A stretch of 64,000 nt of DNA from DASTHG01 sp035491895 (GTDB taxonomy: Bacteria > Gemmatimonadota > Gemmatimonadetes > Gemmatimonadales > GWC2-71-9). The DNA is taken from assembly GCA_035491895.1 (NCBI GenBank), contig DATJJY010000046.1, positions 1-64,000 on the forward strand, in the 5' to 3' direction. Made by a program: the position numbers and the translations under genes. Within the stretch, counting starts at the first letter, position 1, and every line of letters starts with the position of its first letter. The notes under the pieces were generated by a model. The model was not told the DNA's origin. It worked only from the letters and a program-made list of their open reading frames with translations, and did not search any database. Below, piece by piece: positions 51,910 to 61,786 of the stretch.

Positions 51910-52525
51910 GGCGCGCGACACTCCCGGCCAGCATGCCGAAATCGCGGTAGCACTGCTCGTCACACGGCGCCATGCCGAAGACGTGCTGGTACAGCCGGGC
52001 GACGAGACCCGCCAGCGCGCCGCGTTCCTCGGGGCTCAGGCGCGCCTCCCGCACGTATTCGGCGGGGGTCTTCGAGGGATGAAACGACAGGGCCTCGACG
52101 CGGTCGAGCTCGAGCAGCAGGGCGGCGAAGCGGTGCGCCAAGGCCTCGGTGAATCGTCCTGTGCGGGCCAGCGCCTCGGCGCGATCGAGGTGGGCGCGGG
52201 CATCGAGCGGCGCGGCGAGCGCCCCCGGGACGCCGGGCGCCGGCCGTTGCACCGTCACCCGGTAAATGCGCCAGGCGGTGAAACCGAGATGGACGAGCAG
52301 GGCGATGAGGAGGGCGAGCGAGCCCCAGAAGACGAGCTGGGCCCCGACCGGATGGGCCGTGGTGAACCGGTTGAGCCACTCGACGAACCGGTGCCACAGG
52401 TCGCGAAACCAGTGCAGCGGCCGATCTCCCGGCACCCACTGGTACTCGGGACGTGCGAACACTTCCCGCACGGCGCGCCGCACGGAGTCGGCAGGGACCC
52501 CCTGCAGAGCCCGAAGCAGGACCAC
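51893..52525 (-). CDS. DUF4129-domain membrane protein
   Basis: 210 aa. An N-terminal amphipathic part (PEYQWVPGDRPLHWFRDLW), one membrane helix (LVFWGSLALLIALLVHLGF), then the DUF4129 helical domain (ALARTGRFTEALAHRFAALLLELDRVEALSF). It resembles only the C-terminal half of the larger transglutaminase-DUF4129 proteins. Start at GTG 52525, seven bases after the stop of the membrane gene. Second gene of the cluster. Confidence 0.82.
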   Translation of the reverse strand: MVLLRALQGVPADSVRRAVREVFARPEYQWVPGDRPLHWFRDLWHRFVEWLNRFTTAHPVGAQLVFWGSLALLIALLVHLGFTAWRIYRVTVQRPAPGVPGALAAPLDARAHLDRAEALARTGRFTEALAHRFAALLLELDRVEALSFHPSKTPAEYVREARLSPEERGALAGLVARLYQHVFGMAPCDEQCYRDFGMLAGSVARHVASH

Positions 52526-52532
52526 CCGGAGG

Positions 52533-53408
52533 CTAGACGCTCCCCAGCTGCTCGCTCAACAGCTGGAGGTCGAAGCCCTCGTGCCGCACTCGCAGATCGT
52601 AGTACGCGAGGGTGAGAACGCACGGGACGATCGGCGTCAGCACCACCGGGAGCACGGCGGCGATCACGGTCCAGGCGATGCTCGCAGCGGGGGCGAGCTG
52701 CGCGATGAGGGCGCCCAGCGCGGACAGCACGAGCGCCGGCAGCACGCTCGAGATCAACCCCGCCACGAACACCAGGCCGAAGACGCGCCCCCGCGCGCCC
52801 TTGGTCAGCTCCCAGGAGCGCCCGAACGCGTCGAAGTTGGAGGACAGCGTCTCCAGAACGACCACCGGCGTGGTCACCATGTAGCCACAGGCCACGTAGA
52901 TAAAGAGCCAGACTGCCGCTATGACCTCGATGAAGACAAGCAGCACCGCCAGACCACCCGCAGCGCCGGTCAGGCCGATCACCACACCGCTCAGGATGAG
53001 CAGGAGAAAGAGCAACAACGTCTTGCCCAAGCCGACGAGGAAGAGCGGCACGATCTTGCCGACGCCGAACTGCAGCGAGTCCCCGAACTGCGGCTCCCGT
53101 CCCAGGTAGGAGTCGGAGATGACGCGGATCGATCCCGCGGTCAGCAGCAGCATTCCGGCGCCGTACAACACCCCCCAAACCATCCCCCACAGCATGAAGG
53201 GGACGATCTGGCTCTGCATCACCGCCGCCGTCTGCTCGGGCGTGGCAGTGGCGAGACCGAAAAAGCGGGCGCGCCAGTAGATGCTGAATGCGAGCGGCAG
53301 CCACATCACCGCGAGACTGAGCTTCAGGAACAACCCGAAGTGGCGCCGGAACAGCTGCAGCGCGCCATCCAGGATCTCACCGAATTCCATCGGCCGGAGA
53401 TCGGCCAT
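52533..53408 (-). CDS. Polytopic membrane protein of the MoxR-DUF58 cluster
   Basis: 291 aa with about six to seven hydrophobic helices. It starts MADLRPMEFGEILDGALQLF, a pattern of proteins related to the membrane domain of glycerophosphodiester phosphodiesterases and similar uncharacterised integral proteins. No catalytic residues seen. It opens the minus-strand operon and lies 42 bases from the divergent RDD-SpoIIM gene, so the two probably share a regulatory region. Confidence 0.75.
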   Translation of the reverse strand: MADLRPMEFGEILDGALQLFRRHFGLFLKLSLAVMWLPLAFSIYWRARFFGLATATPEQTAAVMQSQIVPFMLWGMVWGVLYGAGMLLLTAGSIRVISDSYLGREPQFGDSLQFGVGKIVPLFLVGLGKTLLLFLLLILSGVVIGLTGAAGGLAVLLVFIEVIAAVWLFIYVACGYMVTTPVVVLETLSSNFDAFGRSWELTKGARGRVFGLVFVAGLISSVLPALVLSALGALIAQLAPAASIAWTVIAAVLPVVLTPIVPCVLTLAYYDLRVRHEGFDLQLLSEQLGSV

Positions 53409-53450
53409 GCGGGCTCGCCCTCAGACGGGGGATGGCGATAAGATGAGGAC

Positions 53451-55268
53451 GTGCCCCCTCCCGCGCGAGCCCCGCATCAGCCGTTCGACCTCCGACAGCA
53501 GCTGGGCGTCGAGACGCCCGAGCACGTCCTGCTCTCGTTCGACCTGGCAGGCCTCGGCACCCGCGCCGCCGCCGCCGTGGTCGATCTCCTGATACTCGGC
53601 CTCATCAACGCACTCGTGCTCGTCTTTGCCGCAGCGGCCGGAGTCACGGAGAGCTGGGAATCGGGGTTGGGGAGCTGGGGCGCGGCCATCGTCATACTGT
53701 TCTTCAGCCTGGGGTATTTCCTCTACTTCGCGCTGTTCGAAGCCCTGTGGCACGGTCGGACGCCCGGCAAGCGCTCCCAGGGGATCCGCGTCGTGCAGGA
53801 CACGGGGCGCCCGATCACGGCGAACGCCGCAATGGTGCGGAACCTCCTCCGCATCGTGGACTTCGTCTTCCCGTTCGGCCCGCTCCCGGGCATCGGCTTC
53901 GTCTTCTTCCACCCCGCCAACAAACGCCTGGGCGACCTCGCCGCGGGCACCATAGTCGTGCGGGAACGCGCGGCCGCCTGGGGACTGGCGCCCGTCGCAG
54001 CGGCGCCGGCTGCGTCAACGTCAGCGTCGTTGGAGCTCGGGCCCCCCGACCTGTCCGACCAGGAATTCAACCTGCTCGACCGCTTCCTGGGACGCGCCGA
54101 CCAGCTGCTCCCCGCCGTCCGGGCGCGAATGGCCTCCGATTTGGCGCGCCGTCTGGAAGGGCGAATCCCCCGGCGGACGACGGACGCCATGGGCTACCTG
54201 GTGACGGCGTTCGCCTCCGAGCAGGAAAAGCGGCGCGGCCGGTTCGGAACGCGGGCGACGGCGGGCGCCGGCCGCACAACCGTCACCGCGGAGCGGTTCG
54301 TCGCCCGCAAGCGGGACAGCTGGGAGGAGTTCCGGACCGCTGCCGAGCGGCTGGAGCGCGGCGGCCTGTCCCAGCTCCCGGCGGCCGAGATCCCCGGATT
54401 TGCCGCCCGCTACCGTGAGGTAGCGGCCGACCTGGCCAGGGCCCGTACCTACGGTGTGGACCCCCAGGTCGTGGCGTATCTCGAGCGCCTGGTGGGCGCC
54501 GGGCATACGGTGCTGTATCAAGCGCGTGGCGCCAACCGGCCCCCGTTCTTCCGGTTGCTCGCGTCCGATTTCCCCGCCGCGGTCGTCGAATCATGGCGTT
54601 ACGTCCTGGCGGCCTTCCTGCTGGTCATCGTCCCGGCCACGATCGGATTCGTGATGCTGCGCGAGCAGCCGCAGCTCGCCGAGGAGATCGTGAACCCGGA
54701 AATGGTCAGCCGGGCCGAGCAGGCGGCGGAGCGGGAGTCCCGCGGTGAAGGCTACGCGCGGGCCGAGAGCGGGGTACGACCGGTGATCGCCGCGGCGATC
54801 ATCAGCAACAACATCCGCGTCTGTATCATGGCGTTCGCCGGCGGGATGCTCTTCGGGCTGGTCACGGTGTGGGCGCTGGTGTTCAACGGCCTGCAGCTGG
54901 GGATGGATTACGGCCTGTTCGCCAACGATCACGCCGCGCTCTACCTCACGACGTTCATCGCCGGCCATGGCGTGCTCGAGCTCTCCGCAATTTTCATTTC
55001 GGGTGGAGCGGGCTTGCGCCTGGCGCATGCGCTCGTCGCTCCCGGCGATCGCCCGCGGCTCGAGGCGCTGGTGGTCGATGGACGCATCGCGATGCGGATG
55101 ATGGGTGCGGTGATCTTCCTGCTGGCAATCGCCGGATCGATCGAGGGCCTGCTCTCGACCAGCGATGCGCCGCGGGCCCTGAAGTTCGCGGTCAGCGGGG
55201 CGACGGCGCTATTGCTGACCCTCTACCTCGCCAACGGCTACCGCTACAACCCCCAGCAGCGCACCTAG
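53451..55268 (+). CDS. RDD-SpoIIM fusion membrane protein
   Basis: 605 aa. Residues about 15-175 form an RDD domain (LAGLGTRAAAAVVDLLILG, KRSQGIRVV). A soluble linker of about 120 residues follows (LLDRFLGRADQLLPAVRARM, RLEGRIPRRTTDAMG). From about 285 there is a stage-II-sporulation-M (SpoIIM)-type domain with AERFVARKRDSWEEFRTAAE and a helical bundle of about five membrane segments (FAGGMLFGLVTVWALVF). The parts are usually separate genes next to MoxR-DUF58 clusters; here they are one chain. Start at GTG 53451 behind a GATGAGG-like site. Function unknown; no sporulation genes nearby. Confidence 0.88.
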   Translation: MPPPARAPHQPFDLRQQLGVETPEHVLLSFDLAGLGTRAAAAVVDLLILGLINALVLVFAAAAGVTESWESGLGSWGAAIVILFFSLGYFLYFALFEALWHGRTPGKRSQGIRVVQDTGRPITANAAMVRNLLRIVDFVFPFGPLPGIGFVFFHPANKRLGDLAAGTIVVRERAAAWGLAPVAAAPAASTSASLELGPPDLSDQEFNLLDRFLGRADQLLPAVRARMASDLARRLEGRIPRRTTDAMGYLVTAFASEQEKRRGRFGTRATAGAGRTTVTAERFVARKRDSWEEFRTAAERLERGGLSQLPAAEIPGFAARYREVAADLARARTYGVDPQVVAYLERLVGAGHTVLYQARGANRPPFFRLLASDFPAAVVESWRYVLAAFLLVIVPATIGFVMLREQPQLAEEIVNPEMVSRAEQAAERESRGEGYARAESGVRPVIAAAIISNNIRVCIMAFAGGMLFGLVTVWALVFNGLQLGMDYGLFANDHAALYLTTFIAGHGVLELSAIFISGGAGLRLAHALVAPGDRPRLEALVVDGRIAMRMMGAVIFLLAIAGSIEGLLSTSDAPRALKFAVSGATALLLTLYLANGYRYNPQQRT

Positions 55269-55408
55269 CCCCACCACTGCACGCGGCACTTCGGCCACCA
55301 CCACCGGGGGGCCCCCCAGTGCCGGTGCGCCGAACGCCACCACCGCGGTGGCGGGCAGTATCGTGCACGATGACGCCGGCTCACAGCCGGCCGCGAACCT
55401 CGAGACGC

Positions 55409-55693
55409 TTAGAGGAGCGAGCGATACAGATCACGCAGATGGTGGTCTCGCAGGTCGCGGACCGAGAGCCACAGGTCCTGCTCGGAAGCAGCGCAGAAGA
55501 TCTCCGCCGTGGCGCGTTCATGCTCGGTCTCTTCGGCCCCGAACAGAATCCGCCCCCGCCAGGCCCCGTCTTCGGCGTGCCGCAGGGCGAGCCGAACGAG
55601 GACACTTTGTCCTTCGAAACGTATGGCGGGGAGATCGTGAACGACTGCTTCGTGTGGCGCCGGAACCGCTTGACGTGCCGGTTGTGCGGACAT
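55409..55693 (-). CDS. Small conserved-looking hypothetical protein
   Basis: About 94 aa: MSAQPARQAVPAPHEAV, then IRFEGQSVLVRLALRH, GAWRGRILFG and LWLSVRDLRDHHLRDLYRSLL. No signal peptide or membrane helix. The even charge distribution and a helix at the end look like a real, soluble protein. An overlapping frame on the plus strand is also open (see rejected items). Start may be at ATG 55693. Nothing links it to the neighbours. Confidence 0.55.
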   Translation of the reverse strand: MSAQPARQAVPAPHEAVVHDLPAIRFEGQSVLVRLALRHAEDGAWRGRILFGAEETEHERATAEIFCAASEQDLWLSVRDLRDHHLRDLYRSLL

Positions 55694-55771
55694 GTCGAGC
55701 CGTGGGCTGGTTTGGAGAAAGATTATAGGGATAGGGGGGTTACGCAATATGTTCGGGTGTCATAAGACCGG

Positions 55772-55930
55772 GATCAGGGGTCAGGGGTCAGGTAACAGGA
55801 CACCCTGACAACTAGACGCACAGACGCACAGAGGTGAACAGAGGTCAGGGTTCAGGTATACCTGTCCCCCGTCCCCTGTTCACCACTGCGCGTCTGTGCG
55901 TCTAGTAGTAAGCCCTGTCCCCTGACCCCT
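55772..55930. repeat. Nested long palindrome, 'agacgcacag' family, copy 3
   Basis: Three stems inside one another. The outer arms are GGGTCAGGGGTCAGG (from 55772) and CCCCTGACCCCTG (to 55930). The middle arms are AGACGCACAGACGCACAGAG with GTGAACAG (about 55813-55841) and CTGTTCACC with GCGTCTGTGCGTCT (about 55877-55905). The inner part carries AGGTCAGG/CCTGTCC repeats. It could fold over its whole length of about 160 bases. It lies between the small ORF and the site-2 protease. Middle arms are shared with copies at 8151 and 9924. Confidence 0.9.
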
Positions 55931-55935
55931 GTCGT

Positions 55936-57072
55936 CTAGACCGAGAAGGGGATCGGTGCAAACGTCAGTATGAACAACGCGAGGGCCGCCCACGCGAGCC
56001 AGCGGCGCGAGGGCGGCAGCGGGCGATACGCGTCGAGCACCGTCGGGTGATCGAGTCGCCCGCGGGACAGCACGAGCACCATTCCAGCCCACAGGTACCA
56101 GCCCGGCCACCAGTGACCGAGCACCAGGATCGTGAGCCAGAAAATCAAAGCCACACGGCGGTGCCACTGCGGCACCGCGGCATAGAGGACATGTCCGCCG
56201 TCGAGCTGGGCCATCGGCAGCAGATTCAACATGGTGACGAACATCCCGACGACCCCGGCGAACGCCATCGGGTGCAGCGACACCTGACCGACCATGCGGT
56301 GGGCGGCGAGCCGGGCGAAGAGCGTTATGGGGGAGTCGCCCACGACGAGACGTTCCGCACCCATGGCCAACACCATGTCGCGCGAGCCGCCGAGCGGCGG
56401 CAGGTAATGCGACAGCGAAAGCCCGACGATGAGCACGGGGAGCGCCACCACGAAGCCGGCGATCGGGCCCGCGATCCCCACATCGAACAGCTGACGGCGG
56501 TCCGACAATACGGTCCGCAGCCGGATGAACGCGCCCAGGGTCCCGATGAAGAACGGCCACGGCGGTACCGGGAGGAAGTACGGGGGCGAGGCGTCGAGCA
56601 GGTAGCGGCGGGCCGTGAGGTAGTGCCCCATTTCGTGCGCGAGGAGAATGGCGACGAGCGGCAGGGAGAACGCCAGCCCCGGCGCGAGGGCGGCGAGCGG
56701 CGTCGGGTAGAACGTGATATGGCCGCGCAGCAGGCCCCAGATTCCGTCCACGTGGACGGTGTCCTTGAACACCGCGCCGGCGACGGTCGTGGTGACGATC
56801 GTCAGCAGGAAGAGCACGACGTGCACTCCCCACCGCTCCGCCCTCGCAGCGGTGGGCCGGGTCAGGACGAGCCAGCGGCCACCGGGTTCGTTCGACCAGT
56901 AGTACCGGCCCGGCCACGCGCCGAGCGCCTGAGCGAGCGCCGCGGAAGGCTGGGCATGGGTCGGATGTACAAGCACATCAATGACTTCCCGGTCGCGCAG
57001 CGTGGTGGTCCGCCAGGCGACTACGAAGGGAGTGAGCTCCGCCGGGATTGGGTGATCTTGACTAGAGGGCAC
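55936..57072 (-). CDS. Site-2 protease (M50-family membrane metalloprotease)
   Basis: 378 aa, cuts transmembrane helices of its substrates. HEMGH at residues 146-150 is the zinc site with the catalytic glutamate, and LLPMAQLDGGHVLYA carries the third ligand (NPxDG-type motif). About six membrane helices surround them, with an N-terminal soluble region of about 80 residues that is not a PDZ domain. The GTG start is 57072. It lies divergent from rho, with 128 bases between the start codons. Substrates may be anti-sigma factors, as in relatives, but none is seen here. Confidence 0.9.
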   Translation of the reverse strand: MPSSQDHPIPAELTPFVVAWRTTTLRDREVIDVLVHPTHAQPSAALAQALGAWPGRYYWSNEPGGRWLVLTRPTAARAERWGVHVVLFLLTIVTTTVAGAVFKDTVHVDGIWGLLRGHITFYPTPLAALAPGLAFSLPLVAILLAHEMGHYLTARRYLLDASPPYFLPVPPWPFFIGTLGAFIRLRTVLSDRRQLFDVGIAGPIAGFVVALPVLIVGLSLSHYLPPLGGSRDMVLAMGAERLVVGDSPITLFARLAAHRMVGQVSLHPMAFAGVVGMFVTMLNLLPMAQLDGGHVLYAAVPQWHRRVALIFWLTILVLGHWWPGWYLWAGMVLVLSRGRLDHPTVLDAYRPLPPSRRWLAWAALALFILTFAPIPFSV

Positions 57073-57200
57073 GAGGACCCCTATGATAGCGGCTGCACGC
57101 CTGGTACGACCCTTACGCTTCCATCATCATAGATCAACGCGTTCACCACCCTGCCACGGGTTTGTCTCCCCGCCGTTAGCCCAACGGAGTTCCCGCACAC

Positions 57201-58450
<1,250 letters not shown>

Positions 58451-58454
<4 letters not shown>

Positions 58455-58888
58455 ACTCGGTGGGTCGGCTGCTGGCGGTGGACTGGGGCGAGCGCCGGAT
58501 CGGGCTCGCCCTCTCTGATGAGACCCAGACCCTCGCCCAGCCGCTCGCCACGCTCACCCGTCGCACCGGGAAACGTTTCCCCATGCAACCGCTGCTCGAC
58601 CACGTGCACACCCACGGCGTCGTCGGCATCGTGGTCGGCCTCCCGCTCGACGAATCGGGAGCCGAGGGCGAGCCGGCCCGCGCCGCGCGCGCGCTGGCAG
58701 CCGACATCGAGCGGCGCTCCGGCCGCCCCGTGGAGCTGTGGGACGAGCGCTTCACGACCGCCCGCGTGCGTCAGGCGGTGCGCGAAATGGGTGGGCACAC
58801 CCGCGGGCGGGAGGCCGACGTGGACGCGCTCGCCGCTACCGTACTGCTGCAGCATTATCTTGACGGCAGGCGGGGGAGCGGGACATGA
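58451..58888 (+). CDS. ruvX: Holliday junction resolvase-like protein (YqgF/RuvX)
   Basis: 145 aa with RNase H-like fold: LLAVDWGERRIGLALSDETQT carries the first catalytic aspartate, GIVVGLPLDESG the strand with the second acidic site, ELWDERFTTARVR the later conserved motif, and VDALAATVLLQHYL the end. YqgF family members act in 16S rRNA 5' end maturation or recombination. The GTG overlaps the rho stop. A second GTG three codons on is possible. Its stop overlaps the mltG start by ATGA. Confidence 0.9.
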
Positions 58889-59955
58889 AACCGACGAATG
58901 TAGAACGCAGAACGATGGATGCCGAATGGTGGCGGCGCCCATTCCGCACCCTGCCTTTTGTATGCTGCGTTTTCGCGCTGGCATGCCGCGCGGATCTGGC
59001 GACGCCGTGCGACGCCGGCGGCACCGACTGCGTCGCACTCACGATTCCCCGCGGCGCCACGCTCGGAGCGGCGATCGACTCGCTCTCCGCGCACGATCTC
59101 ATCGCCCGTCAGTTCCTCTTCTCGATCTATGCCCGCGTCCGGGGGTTGGGGCGCGACCTGAAGAGCGGAACGTACGCGTTTCATCGCGACGCGCGCTGGA
59201 GCGACATCATCGACGCGCTGAAGGTGGGTCGTGGCACGCTGATCCGATTCACCGTGCGCGAAGGACTGCGCGTCGTCGAAATCGCCGACCTGGCGTCGCA
59301 GGAGCTGGGCGTACCGCGCGATTCGTTCCTCGCGGCGGCGCGCGATACCGCCCTGCTCGACAAGCTCGGCCTGCCCCCCCAAACGGAAAGCCTGGAAGGC
59401 TACCTCTACCCCACGACCTATACCGTGCGGCCGCATCTCCAGGCGCGCGAGCTGGTGCGCCTCATGACCGATCAATTCACGACCCACTGGTCGAGTGCCT
59501 GGAAGGCACGTCTCGATACGCTGCGGCTGTCGCGGCACCAGCTCGTGACACTCGCGTCGATCATCGAATCGGAGGTGCGGTATGCCCCCGATCGGGATTA
59601 TGTCTCCGCCGTCTACCACAACCGGCTCGACCGCGGGATGCTGCTGCAGGCCGACCCGACGGTGATCTACGCGATGGGCCGCCGGCCGCGCCGGGTCTAC
59701 GAGAAGAACCTGCTCTTCCAATCGCCCTACAACACCTACGTGCACCCTGGACTGCCGCCGGGGCCGATCAGCCAGCCCGATAGCGCCTCGATCGCGGCGG
59801 CGCTCTACCCCGCGCCGTCGCCGTTCCTCTATTTCGTCGCGCAGCCGGACGGCAAGCACATCTTCTCAGCGACCTACGCCGAGCATCTCGCCGCCATCCG
59901 CGAGGTCAAGGAGCAGATTTCGGAGATCCGCGCGGCCCGCCAGCCCGAGCCGTAA
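58885..59955 (+). CDS. mltG: Endolytic murein transglycosylase MltG
   Basis: 356 aa. It cuts nascent glycan strands in the periplasm. Seen: a LysM-like region after the membrane anchor (VALTIPRGATLGAAIDSLS), the YceG core with LEGYLYPTTYTV, ASIIESEVRYAPDR with the catalytic glutamate, and PYNTYVHPGLPPGPISQP. The first about 30 codons lie in a palindromic repeat (58896-58974) and look unlike a normal MltG N-terminus; the signal (FVCCVFALACRADL) is partly made of repeat DNA. The start at ATG 58885 overlaps ruvX as ATGA. Its end overlaps thiE by 50 bases on the opposite strand. Confidence 0.92.
   Translation: MKPTNVERRTMDAEWWRRPFRTLPFVCCVFALACRADLATPCDAGGTDCVALTIPRGATLGAAIDSLSAHDLIARQFLFSIYARVRGLGRDLKSGTYAFHRDARWSDIIDALKVGRGTLIRFTVREGLRVVEIADLASQELGVPRDSFLAAARDTALLDKLGLPPQTESLEGYLYPTTYTVRPHLQARELVRLMTDQFTTHWSSAWKARLDTLRLSRHQLVTLASIIESEVRYAPDRDYVSAVYHNRLDRGMLLQADPTVIYAMGRRPRRVYEKNLLFQSPYNTYVHPGLPPGPISQPDSASIAAALYPAPSPFLYFVAQPDGKHIFSATYAEHLAAIREVKEQISEIRAARQPEP
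58896..58974. repeat. Palindrome inside the 5' coding region of mltG
   Basis: The left arm (about 58896-58927) has GAATGTAGAACGCAGAACG and GATGCCGAATGG. The right arm (about 58939-58974) has CCATTCCGCACC, CTGCCTTTTG and TATGCTGCGTTTTC, its imperfect complement. The arms consist of about 8-base units. The element is translated as the signal-anchor part of MltG. Confidence 0.7.
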
Positions 59956-60571
59956 CGACCGCGCCGAGAATGGCCGCCGCCGCCGCCCGCGGATCGGCCG
60001 CCCCCAGGACCGCGTGGATCACCGCGACGCCCGCCGCCCCCGCCCGCACGATCGACGCGGCGGTCGCCGCACCGATGCCTCCGATGCCGATCACCGGAAC
60101 TCCGGGCGCGAGCCGGGCGAGCGCCCCGAAGCCGTTCACTCCCAGGGGCTCTCCTGCGTCCGCCTTGCCGGTAGTTGCGAAGCAGGGCCCGATACTCCAA
60201 TAATCCGCGCGTAGCCCGCGTGCCCGCTCGGCCTCGGCCGTTCCGCCGACGGAGATTCCGAGGACAAACCCCGGCGGGACGTGGGGCCGCACCGCGTCGA
60301 GCGGGACGTCGTCCTGTCCGAGATGCGCGCCCGCCGCGCCGGCGACGAGGGCCACATCGACTCGGTCGTTGACGAGTATGGGGACCGGGAGCTCGGCGGT
60401 GAGCGCGCGGGCCAGCGCCACGAGGTCACGGACCGGCGTGTCTTTGCCGCGCACCTGCACCATCGTGGCCCCGCCCAGGACCGCGGCGCGGCACACGGCG
60501 ACCGGATCCCGTCCGGCGAAGAGCACCGGATCGGTGATCACCATCAGACGTAGCTGATCGGCGAGGGACAT
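59906..60571 (-). CDS. thiE: Thiamine phosphate synthase
   Basis: About 221 aa. It joins the pyrimidine and thiazole moieties of thiamine. Seen: LRLMVITDPVLFAGRDP, ATMVQVRGKDTPVRDLV (usual QxRxKD), PILVNDRVDVALVAGAAGAHLGQDDVP, a phosphate site GISVGGTAEAERA and VPVIGIGGIGAATA. All are standard TenI/ThiE motifs. I start at ATG 60571; the start is shared with the divergent methyltransferase ATG within one CATG. A TTG four codons earlier is possible. No TPP riboswitch seen; the other thiamine genes are not here. Confidence 0.9.
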   Translation of the reverse strand: MSLADQLRLMVITDPVLFAGRDPVAVCRAAVLGGATMVQVRGKDTPVRDLVALARALTAELPVPILVNDRVDVALVAGAAGAHLGQDDVPLDAVRPHVPPGFVLGISVGGTAEAERARGLRADYWSIGPCFATTGKADAGEPLGVNGFGALARLAPGVPVIGIGGIGAATAASIVRAGAAGVAVIHAVLGAADPRAAAAAILGAVVTARAGGPRGSPKSAP

Positions 60572-61742
60572 GGAGTCGGACAAAGCTATCGCGGTGGTCT
60601 CGGCAAAGGGCGCGGCCCGCTGGGCTGCGGCACACCCCTGGATCTACAAGACCGACGTGCTCACGGCGCCGAAACGGGGAGCGGGCATCGTCCGGGTGCT
60701 GGACCGGCGGGGGGCGCACCTCGGCCAGGCGTTGTTTTCGCCGAAAAGCGAGATCCGCCTGCGGTTCCTGACGAGCCACGAGCAACCAATCGACGCCGCC
60801 TGGTGGCGGTTCCGCATCGCGGCCTGCGCCGCCCGTCGAGAGGGCATCGCGGCGACGGCGTATCGCGTGGTCCACGGCGAGGCGGACGGACTGCCGTCAC
60901 TCGTCGTGGACCGCTACGGCCCCTACATCGTGGCACAGCTCCTCTCCGCCGGCCTCGAGGCGGTCCGCGGCGACGTGCTCGACGGGCTGCGCGAGGCCCT
61001 CGAGCCGCGCGGCATCCTGCTGCGGCACGATACCGCCGTGCGCCGTCACGAGGACCTGCCGCTGGACGTCGAGCTGGTGCACGGTGAGGTCCCCGACGCC
61101 GTGGAAGTGCGCGAGGGCGAAGTGCGCTACCTCGCGGCGCCGCGGCACGGACAGAAGACGGGAGCGTTCCTCGATCAGCGCGAGAACCGCCTGCTCGTGG
61201 CCGCCAGCGCGCGCCCGGGCGGGCGCGCGCTCGACGTGTTCACCTATCACGGCTCGTTCGCACTGCAACTCGCGCGCACGGCCGGTACCGTGCTGGCCAT
61301 CGACCAGAGCCGCGAGGCGCTCGAGCGCGCCGCGCAGAACGCGGCCCTCAACGGCCGCACCACGATCACCTGGCGGGAAGCAAATGCCTTCGATTTCCTG
61401 CGCACCCAGGAGCGCGCCCGCGAACGATTCGACACGGTGGTCCTCGATCCGCCGGCCTTTGCCAAGACGCGGGCCAGCCTGCCGCGGGCGATCGCCGGTT
61501 ACAAGGAGATCAATCTGCGCGCGATGCGGCTCCTGGCCCCGGGCGGGCTGTTGTTCACCGCGTCCTGCTCGTATCACCTGCACCGGCCCGCGTTCCTCGA
61601 GATGCTCGCGGACGCCGGGCGTGACAGCGGCCGACGGCTCGAGCTGCTCCGGCTCACGGGGGCCGCGGGCGACCACCCGGAAATCCTGAACGTCCCCGAG
61701 ACGGGCTACCTGAAGGGCGCCTTGCTGCGGGCGGTGGACTGA
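60570..61742 (+). CDS. RlmI-like 23S rRNA methyltransferase
   Basis: 390 aa. N-terminal PUA-like RNA-binding domain (KGAARWAAAHPWIYKTDV), a middle domain, then a SAM-dependent methyltransferase: LDVFTYHGSFALQLA (SAM glycine motif), FDTVVLDPPAFAKTRASL with DPPAF, and LFTASCSYHLHRPAFLEML with the second motif and a conserved cysteine. These match the RlmI/RlmK family that makes m5C in 23S rRNA. A GAGGG site lies before the ATG, which overlaps the thiE start. No other gene follows in the same unit until 61787. Confidence 0.9.
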   Translation: MESDKAIAVVSAKGAARWAAAHPWIYKTDVLTAPKRGAGIVRVLDRRGAHLGQALFSPKSEIRLRFLTSHEQPIDAAWWRFRIAACAARREGIAATAYRVVHGEADGLPSLVVDRYGPYIVAQLLSAGLEAVRGDVLDGLREALEPRGILLRHDTAVRRHEDLPLDVELVHGEVPDAVEVREGEVRYLAAPRHGQKTGAFLDQRENRLLVAASARPGGRALDVFTYHGSFALQLARTAGTVLAIDQSREALERAAQNAALNGRTTITWREANAFDFLRTQERARERFDTVVLDPPAFAKTRASLPRAIAGYKEINLRAMRLLAPGGLLFTASCSYHLHRPAFLEMLADAGRDSGRRLELLRLTGAAGDHPEILNVPETGYLKGALLRAVD

Positions 61743-61751
61743 TTATTCCCG

Positions 61752-61780
61752 TTGACTCCCGGAGCCGGCCTTACAACCTT
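61752..61780 (+). promoter_or_regulatory. Possible promoter of the cation efflux gene
   Basis: TTGACT at 61752-61757, 17 bases, then AACCTT. The -35 is good and the -10 poor. It falls just before the ATG (61787), which would give a very short leader. Weak evidence. Confidence 0.25.
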
Positions 61781-61786
61781 GCATCC

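Noticed and set aside
53451..55268. Evidence of sporulation
   Set aside because: SpoIIM-type domains occur widely in non-sporing bacteria beside MoxR-DUF58 genes; no other sporulation gene is present.
55300..55765. Plus-strand frame opposite the small ORF at 55409-55693, with a CRLCGH motif
   Set aside because: It looks fairly protein-like, but it is only the end of a longer frame that begins inside the SpoIIM gene and has no good start. I favour the minus-strand protein, with modest confidence.
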